Shown here one piece after another: positions 4,905 through 12,561 of a stretch of 15,818 nucleotides of DNA (within the stretch, counting starts at the first letter, position 1; the number at the start of each line of letters is the position of its first letter). The DNA is from B4-G1 sp964393895 (lineage in GTDB: Bacteria > Chloroflexota > Anaerolineae > B4-G1). The stretch lies in the NCBI GenBank assembly GCA_964393895.1, contig CAYMWP010000112.1, positions 1 through 15,818 on the forward strand, read 5' to 3'. The position numbers and the translations under genes were made by a program. Under the pieces are notes generated by a model. The model saw only the letters and a list, made by a program, of their open reading frames with translations, had not been told where the DNA came from and searched no databases.

Positions 4905-7808
4905 ATGACGCTCAAGCACAAAATGCTAGTCCTGTACACGGCTGTTGGCGTAGCCATCCTGCTGGTCGTAGGGATATGGCTGACCGTGAGGTTCCGGCAG
5001 CAGCGGCTCGAGGATCTGGAGCGGGAACTCGTAAACCAGCTCGAGCTGATCGACTTTTCGCTCAGCAGCTTTATAGCAGAGGTGGAGAGCGATATCACGG
5101 CCCTGGCGGAGAACGAGCTGGTGCGGACGGAGAACGACCGCAATTTTACAAGCTTTGTGAATGCCGACGAGGAGACCTTTGTCTACGACGTGGGCGAGCT
5201 GGAGCAGCGGATCATAGACGTCTTTAACACCTATCGCATCACCCATCCCTACGTGAACTCGGTCTATATGGGGCGGGAGAATGGGAGTTTCGTCCGCTCG
5301 CACAGGCGAGCCCGGCCAAGCCAATATGACCCTCGAACCAGGCCCTGGTACATCCTGGCCAAGGAGAACCCGGGCAGGGTGATGAGAACGGAGCCCTATC
5401 AATCGGTCACGACGTCGGACGTGAACATCGGCGTGGTGACCGCCCTCGTCGGCGACAACGGTGACGTATACGGTGTTGTGGGGGCCGACGTAACCCTGGT
5501 TAACCTGGCGGACTATCTCTCTGGCTTTGAGGTCAGTCACCAAGGCCAGATTCTTCTCATCGACGAAGCTGGGACTATTCTGATAAGCAAGTTGGCGGGA
5601 TTTCAGTTTGAGCACGTAGAGGCGCTGCTCGGCAGTTACGCCGAGGTTCTGATGAGCAAGGGCCAGGGAGTCCTGGTCTTTGACCGCGAATCTGAGTCAA
5701 GCTACCTCTTCTTCCACACATCACCCGCCCTGGGGTGGAAACTAGGGATCGTGATTCCCGCTCACGAGATCAGGCAAGAGATCGGAAACGCGGTTCTTCC
5801 GGCGCTATCAGGGCTTTTTCTGGCTTTGGTCCTGTTGAGCGCGCTGACATTTATCGGCTTGAATGTGGCCGTGGTCAGGCCATTGGCCCACCTCAACGAT
5901 GCGGCGCTCGAAATCACCCACACAGGAGATCTGCGTCAAAAGGTCGAGATAGAGACCGGGGATGAGATCGGCCATCTGGTCACGTCCTTCAATCAGATGG
6001 TGGTCAGTGTTCGACGGAGCCAGGAGACCTTGCGCCAGCAGCGGGATCTGGCCGAAGCATTGCAGGATGTGACCACTGCCCTGACGACCTCCTTGGATTT
6101 CGAGACCGTGCTCGATCGGGTTTTGGAACAGGTCAGCCAGGTCATTCCGAACGATGCCTGCAATATCATGCTCATCGAGAACGAGCAGACCAAGCTCGTA
6201 CGCTGGCTTGGATATGAGCGGTTTGGCGCGGAGGGAACCATCTCGCGTACTGTCTTATCCTTGTCCGAAACGCCCGCGTTGAAACTGATGCTGTCAAGCC
6301 GGGAGCCAATCATCATCTCCAACGTAGCAACTGACCCCGATTGGCTGCCCCTTCCAGAGATGAGCTGGTTGCGTTCATACGCCGCTGCTCCCATCGTCGT
6401 GCGTGATCAAGTGATTGGTTTTCTCAGCGTAGATAGCTCCATCCCCGATTACTTTCAACCAGATCAGCTAGGGCACCTGCGAGACTTTGCCAGTTGTGCT
6501 GCTATAGCCATAGATAACGCTCACCTGTACCAGCAGATTCGGGAGTACGCCACCGAGCTTGAGGCCCGCGTCGCCGCCGCCACCCAAGAGATCAGGCGGC
6601 GAGCTGACGAGCTGGCAACGCTGTACGAGATCGGCAAAGAGATCACCGCCACCCTGGATCTGGACAGGATGCTGCGTACGATCGTTGACAAAGCTGTGCG
6701 GTTGGTGGGGGCCGACAAGAGCCTCATCCTGCTAGTCGATGCCGAGAAGGAGAGACTGACCCGCGCCGTTGGACATGGTTACACCCAGGCGCAACTGGAC
6801 GAGCATCGCTTTGAAGAGTGCCAGGATGGCATCAGCGGGTGGGTTCTGCGAGAAAAGGTCCCGACCCTCTCAAAGAATATCCAAACGGACGAACGAAACC
6901 AGGGTAAATCCCTGGCCAGCGCCAGGCAAAGCGGCGACCGGTCAGCGGCCGTTGCCCCCTTGCTCATTGAGGGCGAGGTGATCGGGACACTGACCGTGAT
7001 CAACAGCCAGCGGACCGAGAGCTTTTGTCCGGACGACCTGAACCTGGTGAGTATGCTGGCCGGTCAGGCGGCCATCGCGATTCACAACGCGCGGCTCTAC
7101 GAGGCCGCCCAGGAAGCGGATCATCTCAAATCTGCCTTCCTGGCCTCGATGTCCCACGAGTTGCGCACACCACTCAACTCGATCATTGGGTTTACGGGCA
7201 TTATCCTACAGGGTTTGGTTGGCCCGCTCAATCCGGAGCAGGAGAAGCAGCTCGGCATGGTGCGTGACAGCAGTCGCCATCTGCTGGATCTCATCAACGA
7301 CGTGCTGGACATCTCCAAGATTGAGGCGGGCCAGTTGGAGATGGTCCGCGAGCGGTTTGATATGCGTGAGGCGATTGACAAGGTGGCACGGACGATGAGA
7401 CCTATGGCTGAGAGGAAAGGGCTGGGGCTGACCGTCGAGGTATCGCCGCCGGTAGGCCAGGTCACGAGCGATCGGCGGCGGGTGGAGCAGATCCTCATCA
7501 ACCTGGTCAACAACGGGATCAAGTTCACCGATCAGGGGGAGGTGCGCGTCGCGTGTGAGATCAGCGGCGATTGGCTGGTCACGCGGGTGGTGGATACAGG
7601 CATCGGCATCAAGCCAGAGGATGTGGGCAAGCTGTTCGAACCATTCCGGCAGATCGACACCGGGTTAGCCCGCCAGCACGAAGGGACCGGGCTGGGACTG
7701 TCTATCTGCAAGAGACTGGTGGAGATGTTGGGCGGTATGATCTCGGCCGAGAGCGAGTGGGGTGTGGGGAGCACGTTCGCGTTCACGCTTCCGATGAACG
7801 ATTTGTAA
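4905..7808 (+). CDS. Membrane sensor histidine kinase (dCache-HAMP-GAF-GAF-HisKA-HATPase)
   Basis: The 967-residue kinase has a first membrane helix (about 8-28), an extracellular dCache-type ligand domain (about 40-290, with YDPRTRPWY at 141-149 and GADVTL at 193-198) and a second helix (about 298-320). Then come a HAMP linker (about 321-375, RPL at 325-327), GAF 1 (about 395-540), a coiled coil (545-575), GAF 2 (about 583-735) and HisKA with the phosphoaccepting H751 in SHELRTPLN. The ATPase domain follows, with N box N866-N870, DTGIGI from 897 and GTGLGL from 927. It should autophosphorylate in response to an outside ligand and pass phosphate to a receiver in another protein, since it has none itself. 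The natural candidate is the single-domain receiver 96 bases downstream. The dCache domain has RxWY (146-149), Y165 and D195, but Ser167 where the amino-acid-binding class has Asp, so the ligand is open. The ribosome site before the ATG is weak (CAGGGG). Confidence 0.9.
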   Translation: MTLKHKMLVLYTAVGVAILLVVGIWLTVRFRQQRLEDLERELVNQLELIDFSLSSFIAEVESDITALAENELVRTENDRNFTSFVNADEETFVYDVGELEQRIIDVFNTYRITHPYVNSVYMGRENGSFVRSHRRARPSQYDPRTRPWYILAKENPGRVMRTEPYQSVTTSDVNIGVVTALVGDNGDVYGVVGADVTLVNLADYLSGFEVSHQGQILLIDEAGTILISKLAGFQFEHVEALLGSYAEVLMSKGQGVLVFDRESESSYLFFHTSPALGWKLGIVIPAHEIRQEIGNAVLPALSGLFLALVLLSALTFIGLNVAVVRPLAHLNDAALEITHTGDLRQKVEIETGDEIGHLVTSFNQMVVSVRRSQETLRQQRDLAEALQDVTTALTTSLDFETVLDRVLEQVSQVIPNDACNIMLIENEQTKLVRWLGYERFGAEGTISRTVLSLSETPALKLMLSSREPIIISNVATDPDWLPLPEMSWLRSYAAAPIVVRDQVIGFLSVDSSIPDYFQPDQLGHLRDFASCAAIAIDNAHLYQQIREYATELEARVAAATQEIRRRADELATLYEIGKEITATLDLDRMLRTIVDKAVRLVGADKSLILLVDAEKERLTRAVGHGYTQAQLDEHRFEECQDGISGWVLREKVPTLSKNIQTDERNQGKSLASARQSGDRSAAVAPLLIEGEVIGTLTVINSQRTESFCPDDLNLVSMLAGQAAIAIHNARLYEAAQEADHLKSAFLASMSHELRTPLNSIIGFTGIILQGLVGPLNPEQEKQLGMVRDSSRHLLDLINDVLDISKIEAGQLEMVRERFDMREAIDKVARTMRPMAERKGLGLTVEVSPPVGQVTSDRRRVEQILINLVNNGIKFTDQGEVRVACEISGDWLVTRVVDTGIGIKPEDVGKLFEPFRQIDTGLARQHEGTGLGLSICKRLVEMLGGMISAESEWGVGSTFAFTLPMNDL

Positions 7809-7891
7809 TTTGCGATTGACGATTGCTGAATCACTGGTCGCAGATCGGAAATCGAAAATCCAAGGTCCGAGATCGGCAATCGAACATCCGC
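7798..7891. repeat. Degenerate heptanucleotide repeat, array 1
   Basis: From 7798 the sequence reads as 7-base units ACGATTT, GTAATTT, GCGATTG, ACGATTG, CTGAATC, which include the stop codon of the kinase gene (7806-7808). From 7843 the units run in the opposite sense: GATCGGA, AATCGAA, AATCCAA, GGTCCGA, GATCGGC, AATCGAA, CATCCGC. The exact 7-base phase in both halves supports a short tandem repeat rather than chance. Confidence 0.65.
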
Positions 7892-7904
7892 GGGGGATCG
7901 GGCT

Positions 7905-8300
7905 ATGACAGATAATCAAGAATCTGAAATCGGCAATCAAAAATCGAGAATCCTGACCATTGAGGATAATGAACAGAACAGGTACCTGGTGACCTTTATA
8001 TTGGAGAGCCACGGGTACCGGGTTATCCAGGCGACGAACGGCCGCGAGGGAATCGACTTGGCCGAGCAGGCCAAGCCGGCGTTGATCCTGCTGGACATCC
8101 AGTTGCCGGGTATGGATGGCTACGCCGTGGCACGCGAGCTGAGGAGCAACCCGGCTTTCGACGAGGTCCCCATCGTGGCCGTAACTTCCTACGCCATGGT
8201 CGGCGACCGGGAGCAGATTCTGGCCGCTGGTTGCAATGGGTACATCGAGAAGCCCATCAATCCAGAGACGTTCATTGATGACGTCGAGCAGCATTTGTAA
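7905..8300 (+). CDS. Single-domain response regulator (DivK/CheY-like receiver)
   Basis: The 131-residue protein is a receiver domain only. Acidic residues E20 and D21, phosphoacceptor D64 (LLDIQLPGMDG), T94 (VAVTSYA) and K116 (YIEKPI) are all present. AMVGDREQILAAGCNGYIEK is typical of DivK-like receivers from phosphorelays. With no output domain it must act by binding a partner or passing phosphate on. Its place between the membrane kinase and the receiver/PAS protein suggests it relays signal between them. The first 16 residues (ending ...QKSR) are not receiver sequence and are encoded by 7-base repeats. GGGGGA (7891-7896) precedes the ATG by eight bases. Confidence 0.88.
   Translation: MTDNQESEIGNQKSRILTIEDNEQNRYLVTFILESHGYRVIQATNGREGIDLAEQAKPALILLDIQLPGMDGYAVARELRSNPAFDEVPIVAVTSYAMVGDREQILAAGCNGYIEKPINPETFIDDVEQHL
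7914..7954 (+). repeat. Heptanucleotide repeat, array 2, inside the receiver coding sequence
   Basis: AATC begins at 7914, 7921, 7928, 7935, 7942 and 7949, six copies exactly seven bases apart (units such as GAATCTG, AAATCGG, CAATCAA, AAATCGA, GAATCCT). They encode residues of the N-terminal leader (ESEIGNQKSRIL) before the receiver fold. Confidence 0.7.
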
Positions 8301-8307
8301 GATGCTC

Positions 8308-8335
8308 GGTTTGCGATTCCCGATTGGCGAATCAA
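8308..8335. repeat. Heptanucleotide repeat, array 3
   Basis: GGTTTGC, GATTCCC, GATTGGC, GAATCAA: GATT at 8315 and 8322 and GAAT at 8329 keep a 7-base phase. It begins eight bases after the stop of the receiver gene, in the same sense as the first half of array 1. Confidence 0.5.
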
Positions 8336-8365
8336 AAAAAGTTCAATAGGTCACGGAACACTCAC

Positions 8366-8385
8366 GCTGGATTGTCAAATCCAGC
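8366..8385. other. Short hairpin in the 8301-8482 intergenic gap
   Basis: GCTGGATT and AATCCAGC form a perfect 8-base stem with the 4-base loop GTCA. No T-run follows, so it is not a classic terminator. It could be an operator or RNA hairpin in the leader of the large sensor gene. I see no convincing promoter in this gap. Confidence 0.4.
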
Positions 8386-8482
8386 GAACAGTAGCGGATC
8401 TGGCAATCTACCAAGAGCGTTCTGTAAAGTACCACAGTTGGGAGCGAGATGAACAGAGGTAAAAAGGCAAAGGCGGTGCGCT

Positions 8483-11400
8483 ATGAAACTACTCATCGTT
8501 GACGACCACGAGCAGAATCGGTACATGTTGCAGGTACTGCTGGAGGGGCACGGCCACCAGGTGGCCTCGGCGAAGGATGGGGCCGAGGCGCTAGACATGG
8601 CCCGGCGCGACCCGCCGGGCATGATCATCTCGGACGTCCTGATGCCAGGTATGGACGGCTTTGCCCTGTGCCGTGAGTGGAAAAAGGACGCAGAGCTAAG
8701 GACCATTCCCTTTGTCTTTTACACCGCCACGTACACCGATCCCAAGGACAAAGAGTTCGCCCTCAGTCTGGGGGCGGAGCGGTTCATCGTCAAGCCACAG
8801 GAGCCGGACGTGTTTATGGACATGGTGCAGGAGATTTTTGAGAACCACGAGGAGGGTCGGCTGGTCCCGCTTCGCGAGCCGGTAGAGGAGGAAAAAGTCT
8901 TTTTCAGGGAGTACAACGAGGTTCTCATCCGTAAACTGGAGGACAAACTGGTGCAGTTAGAAGAGGCCAACCAGGCCCTGGAGCGCGAAATCGCCGATCA
9001 CAAGCAGGCGGAGGAGCAATCGAGACGCCAGGCGGCCATCTTGTCCGCCCTGCTCAACTCGCCGCAGGAAACCGTCGCTCTGCTGGACGCGGACGGGATC
9101 GTGCTCACCATTAACCTGAACGGGGCCAAAAGGTTTGGCCTGCCGCCCGAAGAAATGATGGGCAAAAACGTCTACGCGCTGATACCCGAGCCGGTCTCCG
9201 GCGAGCGGAAAAGGATCATCAGCGGGGTCATGCAGACGGGCCAGCCCGCGCAGTTCGAGGATCAGCGCCAGGGTATGCATTTTATGAACAGCATCTACCC
9301 CGTCAACGACCCGCAGTCGGGCGAGCTGTTGGGGGCGGCCATCTTTGCCATAGACATCACCGCGCGCAAGCAGGCCGAAGAAGCGCTGCGCGTGAGTGAG
9401 GAAAAGTACCGCACGCTGGTGGAGGGATCGCTGCAGGGGGTGGTCATTGCCCAAGATGAGCCGGTGCGGCTCACCTTTGCCAACGCGGCGATGGAGAGCC
9501 TCTGCGGCTACAGTGTGGACGATCTCCTGAGCATGGGACCATCGGAGCTGGCAGGGCTTGTCCACCCGGAGGACCGCGAGCGGTTCTTTGGCAACTTTAG
9601 ACGTCGCCTGGCCGGCGAGCCGGTTCCGCATGTGGCGGAGTATCGCCTCCTGCGCCGGGACGGTGAGACAATCTGGGTCACGTGCCACTCCAGCGCCATC
9701 GACTACTTTGGCCAGCCCGCAACCCTCACCGCGTTCGTCGACATCACCGCGCGGGTGCAGGCCGAGGCGCAACTACGTGAAAGCGAGGAAAAGTACCGTT
9801 CTCTGTTCAACCAGTCCACGGAAGGCATCTATCTTCACGACCTGGAAGGCCGCATTCTGGACGTCAACGAGATGGCTTGCGCGCAGTCCGGCTATTCCCG
9901 GGAGGAGTGGCTCCGTCGTACCGTGTTTGACGGCCATCCGAGCAAAAGCACCACGAACCTGCCCAGAGACGAGATTCTCCGGATGTGGCAGGAGTGGGCG
10001 CCGGGACAGCAATATACGATGGAGGCGGAGCACCAACACAAGGACGGCGCCGTCTATCCGGTCGAGATCTCGACCGGGATCGTGCGCTACAAAGGCGAGA
10101 ATGCCATCCTGGCAATCGTAAAAGACATCACCGCGCGCAAGCAGGCGGAAGCGCGCATGCAGCACCTCACCCAGGTGCTGCGCGCCATCCGCGACGTGAA
10201 TCAGCTCATCGTTCACGAGCAGGACCGCGACGCGCTGCTGCGGCGCGCGTGCGAGATCCTGGTTTCCACACGCGGCTACCGCAGCGCCTGGGCGGCCCTG
10301 CGCGGCGAGGACGGCGCGGCGCAAACGGTGGCGGAAAGCGGCATCGGCGAGGACTTTGCACCCGTGCGCCAGGCCCTGGCGCGCGGCGACTGGCCCGCCT
10401 GCTGCCGGCAGGCGCAGGAGCAGCCGGACAACGTCGTACCGATTCACGACACCGACCGCAATTGCACAACCTGCCGCCTCGCCCATACCTACCGCGACAT
10501 CGCCGCCCTGGCCGGTGCCTTGCGCCACGGCGGGCGCGACTATGGCGCGCTGGTCGTCGCCCTGCCCGCGGGCCTGGCCGACGCCCCGGAGGAACAGTCG
10601 CTGTTCCGCGAGCTGGTCGGCGACGTGGCGTACGCGCTGTACAGCATCGAACTGGCCCGGGCGCGCGAGGAAGCCGAACAAGCGCTGCGCGCCAGCGAGG
10701 AGCGCTTTCGGGTCGCACAGGAAATGTCACCCGATGGATTCACCATCCTTCATCCATTGCGAAATGAAAAAGGTGAGGTGGTTGACTTTGCATGGGTTTA
10801 CGAAAACCAGGCCGCTGCACGTATTAATGGAACAGACCCGAAAGATGTAATTGGCAAGCGGCTACTTGACTTGTTCCCAACCCATCGCGGGACCGCCGTT
10901 TTTGAGGCATATCTGCACGTGGCGAATACCGGAAAAACCCGGATTTTAGAAGAGGTCTATGTTGGAGAGATAGTTTCAATACCGACATGGCTCCGTCTCG
11001 TGGTTGTATCTATGGGTGAGGATATTGCTAGCCTTGCACATGACATCACCGAGCGCAAGCGGGCGGAGGAAGCGCTCCATGAGAAGGCTTTCCTGATCGA
11101 CTCGTCTTCGGTCATCATCGGAACATGTGACCTGGACAGCAGGATGACCTACGCCAATCCCGCCTTTCTGCAAGACCTGGGCTACGAAAGACTGGACGAA
11201 ATCCTGGAAAGGCCCTTTGGCGAGTTCTGGATGGTCCAGGACCGCTTGGATGAGATCATGGCGGCGCTGACGAGCGATGGCGGCCCTGGGCGTTGGGCGG
11301 GCGAGTTGCAGGTCAGAAGGAAGGACGGATCCCTGTTCGACGTGTACGCGGCCGCGGTGACGGTTCCCGACCGTTTCGGCAAACCCATGGCGCTGATGTC

Positions 11401-12028
11401 CACTTCGATAGACATCACCGAGCGCAAAAAGGCGGAGGAAGAACTCAGAAAGTACCGCGAGCACCTGGAGGAGCTGGTGAAGGAGCGCACGGCCAAGCTG
11501 CGGCAAAGCGAGGAACAGTCGCGGGCGCAGTACAAGGGCATCCCCGTCCCCACCTACACCTGGCAGAAGGTAGGGGACGACATCCTGCTGGTGGACTATA
11601 ACGCCGCCGCCGAGGCGCTTACGCAGGGCAAGATCGCCGATCTGGTGGGGATCGAGCTGAGAGAGATGTACCGCGATACGCCAGAGATACGGGAGGAGAT
11701 CGAGCGTTGTTTTGCCGAACAGACCACCATCGAGCGGGAGATGCCTTATCGGTTCCGGTCTTCGGGCGAGGAGAGGCATCTGGCGGTCAAGTACGCCTTT
11801 GTGCCTCCGGACCTGGTGCTGGTTCACACCGAAGACATCACCGAACGGGTGCGGGCGGAGGAAGAGCTCAGAAAACAGGCCGCCGAACTGAAGCGGCTGG
11901 TCAACCTGATGGCCGGGCGCGAGGTGCGCATGGCCGAATTGAAGGACGTGATCCGCCAGTTGCGGGCGCAGTTGGAAGAGGCCGGGCTGGCGCCGGTAGC
12001 GGACGATCCATTGCTGGGAGGTTCGTAG
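8483..12028 (+). CDS. Receiver-multi-PAS-GAF sensory protein without output domain
   Basis: The 1181-residue soluble protein starts with a complete receiver (D7, D8, phosphoacceptor D51 in SDVLMPGMDG, T81, K104). A coiled coil (145-180) leads into PAS 1 (185-292), PAS 2 (305-422) and PAS 3 (436-551). A GAF-like domain follows (562-725) with four cysteines at 640, 641, 661 and 664. Then come PAS 4 (735-857), PAS 5 (865-980), a coiled coil (982-1015) and PAS 6 (1015-1122). Five PAS units end with the PAC-linker motif DIT(A/E)RK or DIT(A/E)R, as does the variant HDITERKR. The C-terminus is a leucine-rich tail (1137-1181; RMAELK at 1149, PVADDPL at 1171). There is no histidine kinase, GGDEF, EAL, HTH or methyl-accepting region, so it should signal through contacts. 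AGGCGG shortly before the ATG is a modest ribosome site. DNA of PAS 4 is far less GC-rich than the rest. The stop codon lies in the first copy of the tandem repeat that follows. Confidence 0.85.
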   Translation: MKLLIVDDHEQNRYMLQVLLEGHGHQVASAKDGAEALDMARRDPPGMIISDVLMPGMDGFALCREWKKDAELRTIPFVFYTATYTDPKDKEFALSLGAERFIVKPQEPDVFMDMVQEIFENHEEGRLVPLREPVEEEKVFFREYNEVLIRKLEDKLVQLEEANQALEREIADHKQAEEQSRRQAAILSALLNSPQETVALLDADGIVLTINLNGAKRFGLPPEEMMGKNVYALIPEPVSGERKRIISGVMQTGQPAQFEDQRQGMHFMNSIYPVNDPQSGELLGAAIFAIDITARKQAEEALRVSEEKYRTLVEGSLQGVVIAQDEPVRLTFANAAMESLCGYSVDDLLSMGPSELAGLVHPEDRERFFGNFRRRLAGEPVPHVAEYRLLRRDGETIWVTCHSSAIDYFGQPATLTAFVDITARVQAEAQLRESEEKYRSLFNQSTEGIYLHDLEGRILDVNEMACAQSGYSREEWLRRTVFDGHPSKSTTNLPRDEILRMWQEWAPGQQYTMEAEHQHKDGAVYPVEISTGIVRYKGENAILAIVKDITARKQAEARMQHLTQVLRAIRDVNQLIVHEQDRDALLRRACEILVSTRGYRSAWAALRGEDGAAQTVAESGIGEDFAPVRQALARGDWPACCRQAQEQPDNVVPIHDTDRNCTTCRLAHTYRDIAALAGALRHGGRDYGALVVALPAGLADAPEEQSLFRELVGDVAYALYSIELARAREEAEQALRASEERFRVAQEMSPDGFTILHPLRNEKGEVVDFAWVYENQAAARINGTDPKDVIGKRLLDLFPTHRGTAVFEAYLHVANTGKTRILEEVYVGEIVSIPTWLRLVVVSMGEDIASLAHDITERKRAEEALHEKAFLIDSSSVIIGTCDLDSRMTYANPAFLQDLGYERLDEILERPFGEFWMVQDRLDEIMAALTSDGGPGRWAGELQVRRKDGSLFDVYAAAVTVPDRFGKPMALMSTSIDITERKKAEEELRKYREHLEELVKERTAKLRQSEEQSRAQYKGIPVPTYTWQKVGDDILLVDYNAAAEALTQGKIADLVGIELREMYRDTPEIREEIERCFAEQTTIEREMPYRFRSSGEERHLAVKYAFVPPDLVLVHTEDITERVRAEEELRKQAAELKRLVNLMAGREVRMAELKDVIRQLRAQLEEAGLAPVADDPLLGGS

Positions 12029-12320
12029 CCAGGCACGGAGTGCCGGCATTGCGCTACTTCACTGCGTTACGTAGCGCACTACGAACGATTGCTCGTAGCC
12101 AGGNNNNNNNNNNNNNNNNNNNNNNNNNNNNNNNNNNNNNNNNNNNNNNNNNNNNNNNNNNNNNNNNNNNNNNNNNNNNNNNNNNNNNNNNNNNNNNNNN
12201 NNNTTGCGCTACTTCACTGCGTTACGTAGCGCACTACGAACGATTGCTCGTAGCCAGGCGCGCAGCGCCAGCGGAGTGCCGTCATTGCGCTACTTCACTG
12301 CGTTACGTAGCTCACTACGA
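12023..12320. repeat. Tandem repeat array 1 (81-base unit), interrupted by an assembly gap
   Basis: The unit core is TTGCGCTACTTCACTGCG followed by TACGTAGCGCACTACGA and GATTGCTCGTAGCCAGG. Cores start at 12049, 12204 and 12285; the last two are exactly 81 bases apart, and the 100-N gap falls between the first and second. Each unit has self-complementary parts (CTACG...CGTAG). The array begins at the stop codon of the large sensor gene (TTCGTAGCCAGG; TAG at 12026-12028) and ends by running straight into an orphan gene tail at 12321. Confidence 0.8.
12104..12203. other. Assembly gap of exactly 100 N
   Basis: This is the conventional placeholder for a gap of unknown size. It falls inside the tandem repeat, so it is most likely a repeat-caused assembly break. 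If only one unit is involved, the 81-base phase predicts that just 26 bases are missing; otherwise 26 plus multiples of 81, or unrelated sequence. Confidence 0.95.
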
Positions 12321-12321
12321 G

Positions 12322-12477
12322 CAGGTGCGTACGGCGGAGCTGAAGCAGGTGATCCGCCAGTTGCGGGCGCAGTTGGAGGAGGCTGGGCTGGAGCCGGTGG
12401 CAAATGACCCGCTGTTGGAAGGGAGCAGTCAGGATGGGATTTCTCCCCATCAGATTCGTACAGAACCGTTCGTCTGA
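12322..12477 (+). pseudogene. Orphan C-terminal tail fragment
   Basis: The frame reads QVRTAELKQVIRQL, then RAQLEEAGLEPVANDPLLEG, then a 15-residue run-on to TGA at 12475-12477. The first part is nearly identical to the tails of the large sensor (1147-1178) and the last receiver (161-191); 29 consecutive bases (12349-12377) equal 11948-11976. No host gene or ribosome site precedes it, only the tandem repeat, which happens to be open in the same frame. After the tail the sequence AGTCAGG remains where the intact genes have TAG(T/C)CAGG, so the stop appears lost. It is probably a duplicated or stranded 3' end, or the end of a gene hidden in the gap. Confidence 0.6.
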
Positions 12478-12498
12478 TTCGTCCACTCGTGTCATTTG

Positions 12499-12507
12499 TG
12501 GTATGAT
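12499..12507 (+). promoter_or_regulatory. Candidate extended -10 promoter of the B12-sensor operon
   Basis: TGGTATGAT (TGn plus TATGAT) is an extended -10 element 54 bases before the ATG at 12562. No good -35 lies at 17 bases; TTCGTC at 18 bases matches only three positions. GATTCGT occurs twice just upstream (12453 and 12476), a possible operator pair. Confidence 0.35.
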
Positions 12508-12561
12508 TGAGTGCTTCGCACAGACACTCCCAAGATCGGACTTTATGAAAGGAGAACCGCG

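Noticed and set aside
8957..12049. Long minus-strand open frames (271, 302 and 357 codons) under the multi-PAS gene
   Set aside because: They mirror codon bias of the real gene, break at its composition changes and show no family features.
12204..12407. 67-codon frame through the repeat (LRYFTALRS...)
   Set aside because: A frame open by repetition of one unit; no ribosome site, and it reads the orphan tail out of frame.
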